Source: DATJGS01 sp035494735
GTDB taxonomy: Bacteria > Eisenbacteria > RBG-16-71-46
Length of the DNA: 64,000 bases
Assembly: GCA_035494735.1 (NCBI GenBank)
Contig: DATJGS010000033.1
Span: forward strand, 16,891 to 80,890
Reading direction: 5' to 3'
A program made the position numbers and the translations under genes. The stretch's first letter is position 1; every line of letters starts with the position of its first letter. Positions 41,269 to 52,035 of this stretch are shown here, piece by piece. The notes below the pieces were generated by a model. It did no database searches. It was not told the origin of the DNA and was given only the letters and a program-made list of their open reading frames with translations.

Positions 41269-43704
41269 ATGGGCGGGCGATGCGCGGCGCCGGCGGCGGT
41301 CCTGGCGTGGGGCGGGCTCGTGATGGGCGCCGCCTGGCTGCGCGCGCCACTCGCGATCGCCGTCGCGCTGGCGGGCGGGGTCGTGCTCGCGCTCGCCGCC
41401 GTTCGCCTGCCGCCGCGCGTCGGCACGCTGGCCGCGCATCTCGGCCTCGCGCTCGTCGCGCTGTCGCGCGGCGGCGCCCACCCGGCGCGGCTCGCGGCGG
41501 AGCGCGCGTGGATCGCGCCGGACCGCCCGTACTGGTTCGTGGCCCGCGTCGTCGAACCGCCGCTGCGCGAAGGCGGCGCGCCGCTCGCCGTGGTCGCGAT
41601 CGAGCGTTCGAGCCCGCCGTTGCCATGCGGTGCGCGCCTGCGCCTCGTGCTGCCGCCAGGCTGCGCCGCCGAATGGGGCGATCGCTGCCGCGCGCTCGCG
41701 CGGCTGGAACGCCCGTCGCGTCCGCGCAATCCCGGCGGCTTCGATCCCCGGGCCGTGTCCGACGCCGCGGGCCTCGCCGGCTCCGGCGTCGCGCGCTACG
41801 TCGAGGTTGTGCCCGCGCACGATCTGGGCGAGTGGCCGCGCGGCAGCGTGATGCGCTGGCGGCGCGGCTTCGAGCGCCGCGCCCACGCCGCGCTGTCCGC
41901 GCACGCGTGTCTGCTCGCGCTGCCGCTCGCGCTCGGCGATCGCAGCGCGCTGCCTCCGGATCTCGATGCCGCGTTCCGCGCGTCCGGCCTCGTGCACGTG
42001 CTCGCGTTGTCCGGCATGCACGTGACGTGGATGGCGGCCGTCGCGCGCGGCCTCGTCGCGGCGTGCGGCGCCGGCGTGGCCGGACGCGCGTGGGCGCGCC
42101 TGGCGTGCGCCGTCCTCTACGTCGCGCTCGCGGGGCCTCTGCCCGCGCTCGTGCGGGCCGCGACCGGGGAGGTGCTCGGCGCGTGGGCGCGATTGACGGG
42201 GCGCGCGCTCGATCCGCTGCAGGGGCTGGCCGTCGGCGCGCTCGCCGTGCTCGCGGCACGCCCGGGATGGTCGCTCGATCTCGGCTTCCAGCTGTCGTCG
42301 GCCGCGACGCTCGGCCTGATCACGGTGTCGCGCGCGTGGCGCCCGGCCTCGGCGTGGGCGCAGCGGATGGCCGCGGCGTTCGCGCCGACGCTCGGCGCGC
42401 AGTGCATGGCCACGCCCCTGCTGCTGGCGCGCGCGCACGCGTTCTCGTGGGTCGCCCCGTTCGCGAACCTGTTCGCGGTTCCGATCTCGGGGCTGCTGCT
42501 CGTGGCGACGTGGCTCGCGCTCATCGTGGACGCCGCCTGGCCGGGCACCGCGCAGCTCCTGTTCTCGGCCTGCGACGCGCTGGCCGCGGCGTTCGCGGCC
42601 GTCGTCGACGGCAGCGCGCGCATGCCCGGCGCGCTCGTCGTGTTCGGCGACCATCCCGCGTTCGTGACGGCGGCGGCGCTCGGCGCGGCGCTCGCGGCGT
42701 GGGGCTCGGCGCCGCGCCGCGCGCCCGAGCGGCCCTGGCGCGCGCCGCGACGCGAGGCCGCGGCGTGGACCGGAGTCGGGCTCGCGGTCGTGGCGATCGG
42801 CGTCGGCGCCGCGCTGCCGCCGCTCGCGCCGCCGCCGGGCCACTTCTGGTGCGTCGCGCTCGACGTCGGGCAGGGCGACGCGATCGCCGTGGCCGCCGCG
42901 GACGGCTGGCGGCTCGTCGATGCCGGCGGCCGAACGCCGCGCTTCGACGCCGGCAACGGCGTGGTCGTGCCGTTCCTGCGCTGGGCCGGCGTGCGCCGGC
43001 TCGAATCGCTCGCGCTGACCCACGACGACGCCGACCACGTGGGCGGCGCCGCGTCCGTGATGCGCGCCGTGGCGTGCCGCGCCGTCTGGGTGGCGCCGTC
43101 GTTTCCGGGAGCGCCGGGTCCGGGCCCGCGCTTCGCGGCGCCGGCCGGTCGCCGGCTGCGCGCGGTGGCGCGCGGCGATCTCCTGCCGTGCGTTCCCGAG
43201 TGGCGCGTGCTATGGCCGCCGCGCGCGGGCCCGGGCGCCGCGCTCGAGCGTCCGCTGACGAGCGCGGACAACGCGGCCGCGCTGGTGATCGAGATCGGCG
43301 ACTCGCTGGGCGCGGCGCTCTTGATGGCGGATGCCGACAGCGTGGTCGAAGAGTCGCTCGCCGTGGCCGGGCCGGTCGCCCTGCTCAAGGTCGGGCATCA
43401 TGGTTCGGCGAGCTCGACCGGTGTGGGGCTCCTGGCCCGCGTGAAGCCGCGCTTCGCGGTGATCTCGGTGGGATCGCGCAATCGATTCGGTCATCCCGCA
43501 CCCGTGACGCTAGGGCGATTGGAATCGTCGGGCGCGTTCGTGTCGCGCACCGATCGCGACGGCGCGATCTGGTTCGACGTCTCCGCGTCCGGAGCGCGGC
43601 CGCTCGATTGGCGACGCGCCGCGGGGTGTGCGGGGAGGGGAGCGGGCGGGAGCGACGCGCGAATCGTGCGCGCGTCGCCGGTTGTCGCGCCGCGGATGCC
43701 GTGA
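41269..43704 (+). CDS. comEC: ComEC/Rec2-family DNA-uptake channel
   Basis: 811 residues from the ATG at 41269; the frame is open from 41194, but that codon sits in the preceding terminator. N-terminal helices and an OB-like DUF4131 region, then the competence core (FRASGLVHVLALSGMHVTWMAAV) with about ten membrane segments, then a metallo-beta-lactamase domain at about 525-750 (VALDVGQGDAI, LALTHDDADHVGG, LLKVGHHGSASST). Metal-binding HxDxDH is present as HDDADH. It carries single-stranded DNA across the inner membrane and may degrade the other strand. Presence suggests natural competence if partner genes exist elsewhere. Confidence 0.93.
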   Translation: MGGRCAAPAAVLAWGGLVMGAAWLRAPLAIAVALAGGVVLALAAVRLPPRVGTLAAHLGLALVALSRGGAHPARLAAERAWIAPDRPYWFVARVVEPPLREGGAPLAVVAIERSSPPLPCGARLRLVLPPGCAAEWGDRCRALARLERPSRPRNPGGFDPRAVSDAAGLAGSGVARYVEVVPAHDLGEWPRGSVMRWRRGFERRAHAALSAHACLLALPLALGDRSALPPDLDAAFRASGLVHVLALSGMHVTWMAAVARGLVAACGAGVAGRAWARLACAVLYVALAGPLPALVRAATGEVLGAWARLTGRALDPLQGLAVGALAVLAARPGWSLDLGFQLSSAATLGLITVSRAWRPASAWAQRMAAAFAPTLGAQCMATPLLLARAHAFSWVAPFANLFAVPISGLLLVATWLALIVDAAWPGTAQLLFSACDALAAAFAAVVDGSARMPGALVVFGDHPAFVTAAALGAALAAWGSAPRRAPERPWRAPRREAAAWTGVGLAVVAIGVGAALPPLAPPPGHFWCVALDVGQGDAIAVAAADGWRLVDAGGRTPRFDAGNGVVVPFLRWAGVRRLESLALTHDDADHVGGAASVMRAVACRAVWVAPSFPGAPGPGPRFAAPAGRRLRAVARGDLLPCVPEWRVLWPPRAGPGAALERPLTSADNAAALVIEIGDSLGAALLMADADSVVEESLAVAGPVALLKVGHHGSASSTGVGLLARVKPRFAVISVGSRNRFGHPAPVTLGRLESSGAFVSRTDRDGAIWFDVSASGARPLDWRRAAGCAGRGAGGSDARIVRASPVVAPRMP

Positions 43705-43709
43705 GGGAC

Positions 43710-43739
43710 TTGCCCCCGCTTCGGCCGGGTTGGTAGATT
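43710..43739 (+). promoter_or_regulatory. Promoter of purN, probably giving a leaderless mRNA
   Basis: TTGCCC, 18 bases, TAGATT. The -10 box ends 5 bases before the GTG start at 43745, leaving no room for a ribosome binding site. Confidence 0.6.
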
Positions 43740-43744
43740 GCGGC

Positions 43745-44383
43745 GTGACCTTCACCACGCGCATGCTCGCCGTGCTCGCCTCGGGGAACGGCTCCAACTT
43801 CGAGGCACTGGCGCTCGCCGCGCGTCGCGGCGAGCTGGGAGGTCGCATCGCGGTGCTGCTCAGCGACCGCGCCGACGCTCCGGCGCTCGCGCGCGCCGCG
43901 CGCCTCGGGATTGCGAGCGACGTCCTGCCGGTCGGTCGCTACCGCACGCGCATCGAGGACGAAGCGCCGTGGGTCGAGTGTCTGCGCGCCCATGGCGTCG
44001 AGTGCGTGCTGATGGCGGGGTTCATGCGACGCATCCACCACACGCTGCTCGACGCGTTCCCGTCGCGAATCCTGAACATCCATCCGTCCCTGCTGCCCGC
44101 GTTTCCCGGGCGCGACGCGATCACGGACGCGCTCCACTACGGAGTCTCGGTCACGGGCTGCACCGTGCACGTCGTCGGCGCGGGCCTCGACGACGGACCG
44201 ATCGTGGCGCAGCGCGCCGTCGAGGTGCGCGAAGGCGATACGCGCGACACCCTGGCCGAGCGCATCCATGCCGCCGAGCACGCGCTGTATCCCATGGCGG
44301 TGCGCCGCTTCCTGGAAGAGCCGTGGACGCGCGACGGGCGCCGCCTCGTGTTCCAGGGATCAGGGGAGCCGTCTCATGGCTGA
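43745..44383 (+). CDS. purN: Phosphoribosylglycinamide formyltransferase
   Basis: 212 residues, GTG start. Motifs: VLASGNGSNFEAL near 10-22, LMAGFMRRIH, NIHPSLLPAFPG (catalytic Asn-His) and the DxxD-like VHVVGAGLDDGPIVAQ. It catalyses the folate-dependent third step of purine synthesis. It is first in a run purN-HAD-purC-purH-(membrane protein)-guaA. Its stop overlaps the next gene by 8 bases. Confidence 0.96.
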   Translation: MTFTTRMLAVLASGNGSNFEALALAARRGELGGRIAVLLSDRADAPALARAARLGIASDVLPVGRYRTRIEDEAPWVECLRAHGVECVLMAGFMRRIHHTLLDAFPSRILNIHPSLLPAFPGRDAITDALHYGVSVTGCTVHVVGAGLDDGPIVAQRAVEVREGDTRDTLAERIHAAEHALYPMAVRRFLEEPWTRDGRRLVFQGSGEPSHG

Positions 44384-45128
44384 GCGGCGCGCGCTCGAGG
44401 TCGTGCTGTTCGATGCCGGCGGCACGCTCGTCCGGCTCGACTTCGAATGGATGTCCGAGTGTCTCGCCTCGCTCGGGGCGCCGGTGGGCGCGGGCGAGCT
44501 GCGCCGCGCCGAAGTCGAAGGCCGCCGCGCGTACGATCGCAGCAACGCCGCCGAACCGAGGCCGAGCGCCGCGCCGCTGCCGCTCGGCTCGCACGGCGAC
44601 ACGCACGCGTACTTCGGCGGCATGCTCGACGCGGCCGCCGTTCCCGAACGCGTGCGCCCGCGCGCGCTCGAGCGCTTCTACGAGCGCCATGCGGCGGAGG
44701 GACTGTGGACGCGCCCGATGGAGGGGGCGCGCATCGCCATCGATGGCGTGCGCGCGCTCGGATTGCGCGCCGCGGTCGTTTCGAATTCCGACGGTCGCGC
44801 CGAGAAGCACCTGATCGACTGCGGCGTGCGCGACGGCCTCGAGTTCGTCATCGATTCGACCATCGTCGGCGTCGAGAAGCCGGACCCGCTGATCCTCGAG
44901 CTGGCCCTGGCGCGCCTCGCCGTGACCGTCGATCGCGCGCTGTTCGTCGGCGACATCCGCTCCGTGGACGAGGCCGTGGCGCGTCGCGCCGGGATGTCGT
45001 TCGCATTGATCGACCCGTTCGGCGACTATGCGCCGACGGGGACGCCCTCGCTGGCCGGGATGCGCCTGCTGCCGCAGTGGATCGCTTCGCGTTTCGTGAC
45101 GCCGCAGGCCCTGCCGACCAGTTTGTGA
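44376..45128 (+). CDS. HAD-superfamily hydrolase
   Basis: 250 residues; ATG at 44376 with AGGGGAG upstream. Motif I is LFDAGGTLVRLD: the nucleophile Asp is present, but the second Asp of DxD is Gly, as in the DAGGTL subgroup of HAD phosphatases. Motif II is VVSNSDG, motif III VGVEKPDP, and motif IV FVGDIRSVDEA. The cap is helical (residues 20-95). Embedded in purine genes, it may act on a nucleotide or a damaged intermediate. The substrate is unknown. Confidence 0.88.
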   Translation: MAERRALEVVLFDAGGTLVRLDFEWMSECLASLGAPVGAGELRRAEVEGRRAYDRSNAAEPRPSAAPLPLGSHGDTHAYFGGMLDAAAVPERVRPRALERFYERHAAEGLWTRPMEGARIAIDGVRALGLRAAVVSNSDGRAEKHLIDCGVRDGLEFVIDSTIVGVEKPDPLILELALARLAVTVDRALFVGDIRSVDEAVARRAGMSFALIDPFGDYAPTGTPSLAGMRLLPQWIASRFVTPQALPTSL

Positions 45129-45177
45129 ACCACCCAGGAAACGCGCCGTCCGCGAGCGGTGCGTAGGGAGGCACAGC

Positions 45178-46103
<926 letters not shown>

Positions 46104-46107
<4 letters not shown>

Positions 46108-47660
46108 TCTGGCCGCGCGCGGCGCTGCTGTCGCTGTCCGACAAGGACGGTTCGGCGGAGTTCGCGCGCGCGCTCGCCGAGCGCGGCACGCGCATCCTCG
46201 CTTCGGGCGGCACCGCCGCGCACCTGAGGGCCGCGGGCGTCGAGGTCACGGCGGTCGAGACCTGGACGGGGTTCCCGGAAGTCCTGGGGGGGCGCGTGAA
46301 GACGCTGCACCCGCACGTTCACGCGCCGATCCTGGCGCGGCGCGAGGAAGCCGGCGATCTCAAAGTGCTGGCCGACCTCGGCCTCGAACCGATCGACCTG
46401 GTCGCCGTCACGCTGTATCCGTTCGAACAGCGCGCGGGCTCGCTCGACGAGGCGGGGGCGGTGGAGGAGATCGACATCGGCGGCGTCGCGCTGTTGCGCG
46501 CGGCGGCCAAGAACTTCGCGGACGTGATCGCGCTGCACGCGCCCCGCCAGTACGTGGCCGCGCTCGAGGCGTTGCGGCGCGGCGGGCCGACGCGTGAGGA
46601 ACGGCGCGCGCTCGCGCTCGAAGTGTTCGCGCGGACCAGCCGCTACGACGCCACGATCGCTGCCGACCTCGCGCGCCGCGGCGCGCGGCCCGAAGACGGG
46701 GAAGAGGGACCGGACGAGCCGCCGGCGACGCACGTGATCGCGCTCGAGCGCGTGCGCTCGCTGCGCTACGGGGAGAATCCGCATCAGCCGGCCGCGCTCT
46801 ACGCGCGCGCCGGGGATCCGGCGGCACTTCATGCGTTACATGAGGGCAAGGAGCTCTCCTACAACAACCTGCTCGATCTGGAAGCCGCGGTCTCGCTGGT
46901 GTGGCGCTTCTGGGCCCCGGCCTGCGTGATCGTCAAGCACAACCAGCCGTGCGGCGCGGCCAGTGCCGCGTCGCCGGCCGAGGCGTACGCCGCGGCGCTG
47001 CGCTCCGACGAGCAGTCGGCGTACGGCGGCATCGTCGCGTTCAACCGCGCGCTGGACGCCGAGACGGCGCACGCGCTGACCCGCCAGTTCGTCGAGTGCG
47101 TCGCGGCGCCCGAGTTCGCGCCGGAGGCGCTGACGGTCCTGGAAGGCAAGAAGAAGCTGCGCACGGTGCGTCTCGGCCTCGACGACGTGACGTCGGCCGA
47201 TCCGTGGAGCGTCCGGCTCGCCGGACGCTGGGCGCTGCTCGAGGGCGAGCCGCGTGGCCCGGCGCCCGAATGGAAGGTCGTGACGCGCCGCGCGCCGGAC
47301 GCCGCCGAGCGCGCCGCGCTCGAGTTCGCGTGGGAGGTCGTGGCCGCGGCGCGCTCGAACGCGATCGCGCTCGCGCGCGGCACGGCGCTCATCGGCCTCG
47401 GCTCCGGGCAGACCAGCCGCGTCGACGCGGTGGACGTCGCGCTCATGAAGGCCAGGCGCGCGGGCCACGCGACGGACGGCGCCGCGCTCGCCAGCGACGG
47501 CTTCTTCCCGTTCGCCGACAACATCGAGCACGCCGCCGCCGCCGGCATTCGCGCCGTCGTCCAGCCGGGCGGTTCGACGCGCGACGGCGAAGTGATCGAC
47601 GCGTGCGACCGCCACGGCGTCGCCATGCTGTTCACGGATCGACGGGTGTTCCGGCATTGA
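46104..47660 (+). CDS. purH: Bifunctional AICAR transformylase/IMP cyclohydrolase
   Basis: 518 residues. The N-terminal MGS-like cyclohydrolase domain (ALLSLSDKDGSAEFARAL; SGGTAAHLRAAGVEV; ETWTGFPEVLGGRVKTLHP) spans 1-190. The AICARFT domain follows, with SLRYGENPHQPAALY, CVIVKHNQPCG (catalytic Lys-His) and YGGIVAFNR. The N-terminal start has SLSDK, where SVSDK is usual. It completes IMP synthesis. A TTGA overlap leads into the next gene. Confidence 0.97.
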
Positions 47661-48205
47661 GACCCCAAGCGCCGCCGCCCGCCTGGAATCCGCTCGCGGA
47701 AGTGCGCTGGACGATCCTCAGCGAAGCGGCGCCCGAGCAGTGCGCGGATCGGCTGCGCGAGCAGATCGCGCCGTGGTTCCCGTGGTGGACGATGGGGGGA
47801 CGGCGCTTCCGCGGGCGCGCGTCGGAAGGCGGCTTCCGCCTCTACGCCCGGCCGCACCGGCGCCACTATCATCGTCTCGAAGCGGTCGGGCGCTTCGATC
47901 TGGCGGGCGGTGGGACGCGCATCCGCGTGTCGTTCCACCAGGAGCGCCGCATGGTCTGGCTCTCGACCGCCCTCGTCGTGCTGCTCGCCGCCATCGTCGT
48001 CGCCAACTGGGCGTCCGTCGTGGAGTCTTATCGAGGCCTGCCGATTTGGCAGCTGCCCGCGATCGTCGTGCTGGTGCCCGCGGTCGTGTGGATCGGACAC
48101 CGCGCGCAGACCCGCGTCGACCACGACGACCTGCGCGCGCTGCGTCTCGCGCTCGTCGCCACCCTGTCGGCCCGTGAAGAACTCCCGGAGGATTCCCCGT
48201 CGTGA
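47657..48205 (+). CDS. Small membrane protein of unknown function between purH and guaA
   Basis: 182 residues, TTG start in a TTGA overlap. Residues 10-95 are soluble with a beta pattern ending GRFDLAGGGTRIRVSF. Two hydrophobic segments follow (about 100-118 and 132-150). The layout, a GGT-containing strand before a membrane hairpin, resembles a widespread uncharacterised family. No enzymatic motif is seen. Co-expression with purine genes may be only positional. Confidence 0.7.
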   Translation: MRPQAPPPAWNPLAEVRWTILSEAAPEQCADRLREQIAPWFPWWTMGGRRFRGRASEGGFRLYARPHRRHYHRLEAVGRFDLAGGGTRIRVSFHQERRMVWLSTALVVLLAAIVVANWASVVESYRGLPIWQLPAIVVLVPAVVWIGHRAQTRVDHDDLRALRLALVATLSAREELPEDSPS

Positions 48206-48232
48206 TGCCCGAGCCGCCAACGAAAGGACTGC

Positions 48233-49771
48233 ATGCCTCGTGAACTCGTCCTCATCCTCGATTTCGGTTCCCAGTACACGCAGCTGATCGCGCGCCGCGT
48301 GCGCGAGCTCGGCGTGTATTCGGAAGTGATCCCGGGCAACACGCCGATCGCCGCCATCCGCGCGAAGAAGCCGAGCGCGCTCATCCTGGGGGGCTCGCCG
48401 GCGTCCGGCTATCGGGTCGCGGCGCCGGTGCCGGACCTGGAGATCTACGAGCTCGGAAAGCCGCTGCTCGGCATCTGCTACGGTTTTCAGGTCACGCAAC
48501 ACCTGATGGGCGGCGCGCTGGCCAAGGCCGAGCGCGCGGAGTACGGGACCGCGACGTTCGTGCGCGACGGCAACGCGAAACTGTTTCGCGGGCTGCCGCG
48601 GCGCTTCCGCGCGTGGATGAGCCACGGCGACGAGGTGCAATCCCTCGGCCCCGAGTGGCGCCGAACCGCGCACACCGGGAACGCCACGTTCGCCGCCGCC
48701 GAGCACACGCGCCGCCCATACCACCTCATCCAGTTCCACCCCGAGGTCGTGCACTCGCCGTACGGCACGCAGGTGCTGAAGAACTTCCTGTTCGGCATCG
48801 CCGGCCTCGAAGGCGGCTGGAGCATGAAGAGCTTCGTGCGGCGCGCCATCGCCGACATCCGCGAGACCGTCGGCGACGGCCACATCCTGTGCGGGCTCTC
48901 GGGCGGCGTCGACAGCACGGTCGTGGCCACGCTGTGCCACCGCGCGGTCGGCGCCCGGCTGGCGTGCGTGCTCGTCGACCACGGGCTGCTGCGCGAGCGC
49001 GAGGCCGAGGACGTCGCGCTCGAGCTGGGCGCGCGTCGCGGGCTGAACGTCACGGTCGTCGACGCGCGCGAGCGATTCCTCGCGGCGCTGGCCGGCGTCG
49101 CGGATCCCGAGCAGAAGCGCAAGATCATCGGACGCGAGTTCATCGCCGTGTTCGAGGAGGAAGCGAAGAAGCTCGGGGCGATCGAGTTCCTGGCGCAGGG
49201 CACGCTGTACCCGGACGTCATCGAGAGCGCTTCGACGGGCTGGGGCGCGCAGGTGATCAAGACGCATCACAACGTCGGCGGCCTGCCCGAGCGCATGAAG
49301 CTCAAGCTCGTCGAGCCGGTGCGCACGCTGTTCAAGGACGAGGTGCGCGCGCTCGGCCGCGAGCTCGGGCTGCCCGAGCACCTCGTCGGCCGCCACCCGT
49401 TCCCCGGGCCCGGGCTGGCCGTGCGCACGCTCGGCGCGGTCGAACGCCACGACCTCGAGATCCTGCGCCGCGCGGACGCGATCTTCATCGAGGAGCTGCG
49501 CCGCGGGAAATGGTACGACCGCACGTGGCAGGCGTTCGCGGTGCTGCTGCCCATCCATTCCGTTGGCGTCAAGGGCGACGAGCGGTCCTACGAGAAAGTG
49601 ATTGCGTTGCGCGCCGTGAGCAGCTCGGACGGCATGACCGCGGACTGGACGCGCCTGCCGGCGTCGCTGCTGGCCCGCGCCGCGAGCCGCATCGCGAACG
49701 AAGTGCGCGGCGTGAATCGCGTGGTGTTCGACTGCACGAGCAAGCCGCCGGCCACGATCGAGTGGGAGTGA
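48233..49771 (+). CDS. guaA: GMP synthase (glutamine-hydrolysing)
   Basis: 512 residues; ATG at 48233 with AAAGGA upstream. Class I glutamine amidotransferase domain with catalytic Cys in LLGICYGFQ and the His/Glu pair in QFHPEVVHS. ATP-pyrophosphatase domain with the PP-loop LSGGVDSTV. C-terminal dimerisation domain with RHPFPGPGLAVRTLG-type motif (here GRHPFPGPGLAVR) and a terminus KPPATIEWE. It converts XMP to GMP. Complete. Confidence 0.98.
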   Translation: MPRELVLILDFGSQYTQLIARRVRELGVYSEVIPGNTPIAAIRAKKPSALILGGSPASGYRVAAPVPDLEIYELGKPLLGICYGFQVTQHLMGGALAKAERAEYGTATFVRDGNAKLFRGLPRRFRAWMSHGDEVQSLGPEWRRTAHTGNATFAAAEHTRRPYHLIQFHPEVVHSPYGTQVLKNFLFGIAGLEGGWSMKSFVRRAIADIRETVGDGHILCGLSGGVDSTVVATLCHRAVGARLACVLVDHGLLREREAEDVALELGARRGLNVTVVDARERFLAALAGVADPEQKRKIIGREFIAVFEEEAKKLGAIEFLAQGTLYPDVIESASTGWGAQVIKTHHNVGGLPERMKLKLVEPVRTLFKDEVRALGRELGLPEHLVGRHPFPGPGLAVRTLGAVERHDLEILRRADAIFIEELRRGKWYDRTWQAFAVLLPIHSVGVKGDERSYEKVIALRAVSSSDGMTADWTRLPASLLARAASRIANEVRGVNRVVFDCTSKPPATIEWE

Positions 49772-49776
49772 GGCGC

Positions 49777-51975
49777 GTGAGCGGGGGAGTGCGCACGCCG
49801 CGCGGGCGCGCCGGCACCGCCGCCCGGCTCGCCACTCTCGCCGGCGTTGCGTGGCTCGTGACGTGCGCGGCGACCGGCGTCCGCGCCGACGCCGGCATGC
49901 CGAGCCAGAGCGACGCGCGTATCGCCGACTCCATCTACGTCGCGATCGCGCGCCGCGCGGTCGTCGAGTTCGGCGGGTCGACGGCGTGGCGCCGGCGGCC
50001 GGCTCGGCCGGTCGCCTGGCGCGGGGATTCGCTGCTGTGGCGGCCGCTGGCGATCGCGCGCCCGGCGCCGCCGCTGCCCGATCCGTTCGCGCCCGGCGGC
50101 CGCCGCCTGTGGAACGCCCCCGCGCGCGACACGCTGCGCTGGGCGTTCGCGCTCGTCCGCTGGATGCGCGCGCTCGCGCCGGACCCGGGCTCGGCCATCG
50201 CCGATTCGTGCCGCGCCGCGCTCGCGGCCACGCCGAATCCGTGGCAATGGGAATGCGCCGGGGCGCTGGCGCGATCCGCGCTCCACCGCGCCGACACGCT
50301 GAGCGCCGAGCGCTGGCTCGATGCGGCGGCCGGCGTCACCGCGCCCGCCGATCGCGCGGAACGCGCCGCGCTGCATGCCCGGCTGCGCGCGGCGCGCGGC
50401 GACACCGCGGCGGCGCGGCGCGAGGCGCGGCAGATCCTGCGCGTGGCGCCGACGCTGGCGCCGGCACGCGACGCCGTCGCGCTGCTGGACGCCCTGGCCG
50501 CCGCCGCCGGCGACTCGCTGAGCCTCGACGACACGCGTGCCGCGGCCGAGGTCGAGAACTGGCTGGGGGACCGCGCCGCGGCGATCCGCCGGCTGACGCG
50601 CGCGTTCACGGCGCCGCGTTACGCCGCGGGCTGGGCGAGCGGACTACGGCTCGGCGAGTGGCAGCGGGCCTCGCGCCGCTTCCCGGACGCCGAGTCCGCG
50701 CTCGGCGCCGCGCTGCGCGTCGCTCCCGACAGCACGGCGCGCGCGAAGGTCTGGCTGGAGCGCGCGCGCGTGCGCCGCGACGCCGGCGACTACCGCGCGG
50801 CGGAACGCGCGTATGCCATGGCCGCGGGTCTCACGCGCGACGTTTCCGGTGCGGAGGCGGCGTGGTGGGAGGCCGGGCGCGAGGCGGAGGAACAGCTCGA
50901 ATGGAAGAAGGCGCAGGCTGCCTACGCGCGCGTCGATCGGCTGGGCGGACGGCGTGCCCCGGACGCGCGCTTTCGCGACGGGCTCGTGCGCCTGCTGCAC
51001 GGCGACCGGCGCGGCGCACGGCGCGCGTTCGCGCGCTCGAGCGGCGAGGGCGCACGCTTCTGGTGGGCGATCGCCGTGCGCGACTCGAGCCGCGCCGCGG
51101 CCGACACCGCGCTCGCCGCTCTCGCACAGACGCCGGGCTACGCGTTCTATCGGACGGCCGCGCGCGAATCACTGGGGCTCGCGGGCGAACGGGCAGGGGG
51201 CGGCGTGGTCGCGGCGCCCCCGGACGACGAGCCGGCGCTCGGCGTCGCCGAGGACGCGCTCGCCGCCGGCCTCGAGGACGACGCCGCGTTCCTCGTCGAG
51301 CGCTGGGCCGCGGACGATCCGCGGCTGACGGCGAGCGGCCCTGCGCGCGGCCGCCCGTGGGCCCTGCTCCACGCGTCGGCGATCGAGCACGCGTGCGGCC
51401 GGCCGGGCAACGCCACGCGCTTCGCCGAGCGCGCCGCGGTCGCGCTCGCCGATTCCGCCGACAGCGTGCGCTGGATCGCGAGCGCGGCGCTGTACGCGCC
51501 GCCGTTCGCCGACGACTTCGCGCGCGTCGAGGCCGACGGTCGCATTCGCGTGCCGGCCGACCTGATGCGCGCGCTCGCGTGGAAGGAGAGCCACTTCGAC
51601 AGCGCGGCGCGCTCGCGTGCCGGCGCGATCGGCCTCACGCAGCTCCTGCCGGCAGTCGCCCAGCAGATGGCGGCGCGACTGGGAGAACCCGAACCCGCCG
51701 ACTCGTCGCTGCGCACCGTCGCCGCGAACCTGCGCTACGGCGGCCGTTATCTGCGCGCGCTGCTCGACCGCTTCGCGGGCCGGGTGCCGCTCGCGCTCGC
51801 GGCGTACAACGCCGGCCCCGACGCGGCGACGCGCTGGGCGACGGCCGCGGGGCGGGAGGGCGACGCCCTGCTCGTCGAGTTCATCGCGTACCCGGAGACC
51901 CAGGACTACGTGAAGACCATCGTGGCCGTGCGCGCCGCGTATCGCGAGCTGCGCCCGCGCGCCGCGCGCGAGTAG
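49777..51975 (+). CDS. Slt-type soluble lytic transglycosylase
   Basis: 732 residues from the GTG at 49777; another in-frame GTG at 49768 overlaps the guaA stop and is equally possible. Signal peptide at about 15-38 (LATLAGVAWLVTCAATGVRA). A long alpha-superhelical, TPR-like region at 120-560 resembles the Slt70 doughnut. GH23 domain at about 590-725: WKESHFDSAARSRAGAIGLTQLLPAVA with the catalytic Glu near 605, and ALAAYNAGPDAATRW. This is the second lytic transglycosylase of the window and lacks LysM. Confidence 0.9.
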   Translation: MSGGVRTPRGRAGTAARLATLAGVAWLVTCAATGVRADAGMPSQSDARIADSIYVAIARRAVVEFGGSTAWRRRPARPVAWRGDSLLWRPLAIARPAPPLPDPFAPGGRRLWNAPARDTLRWAFALVRWMRALAPDPGSAIADSCRAALAATPNPWQWECAGALARSALHRADTLSAERWLDAAAGVTAPADRAERAALHARLRAARGDTAAARREARQILRVAPTLAPARDAVALLDALAAAAGDSLSLDDTRAAAEVENWLGDRAAAIRRLTRAFTAPRYAAGWASGLRLGEWQRASRRFPDAESALGAALRVAPDSTARAKVWLERARVRRDAGDYRAAERAYAMAAGLTRDVSGAEAAWWEAGREAEEQLEWKKAQAAYARVDRLGGRRAPDARFRDGLVRLLHGDRRGARRAFARSSGEGARFWWAIAVRDSSRAAADTALAALAQTPGYAFYRTAARESLGLAGERAGGGVVAAPPDDEPALGVAEDALAAGLEDDAAFLVERWAADDPRLTASGPARGRPWALLHASAIEHACGRPGNATRFAERAAVALADSADSVRWIASAALYAPPFADDFARVEADGRIRVPADLMRALAWKESHFDSAARSRAGAIGLTQLLPAVAQQMAARLGEPEPADSSLRTVAANLRYGGRYLRALLDRFAGRVPLALAAYNAGPDAATRWATAAGREGDALLVEFIAYPETQDYVKTIVAVRAAYRELRPRAARE

Positions 51976-52035
51976 CCGCCCGGCCCGGCCGCGTTTCCTG
52001 GGGCGATCCGGGCCCCGGCCCATTAAGATGAGGGC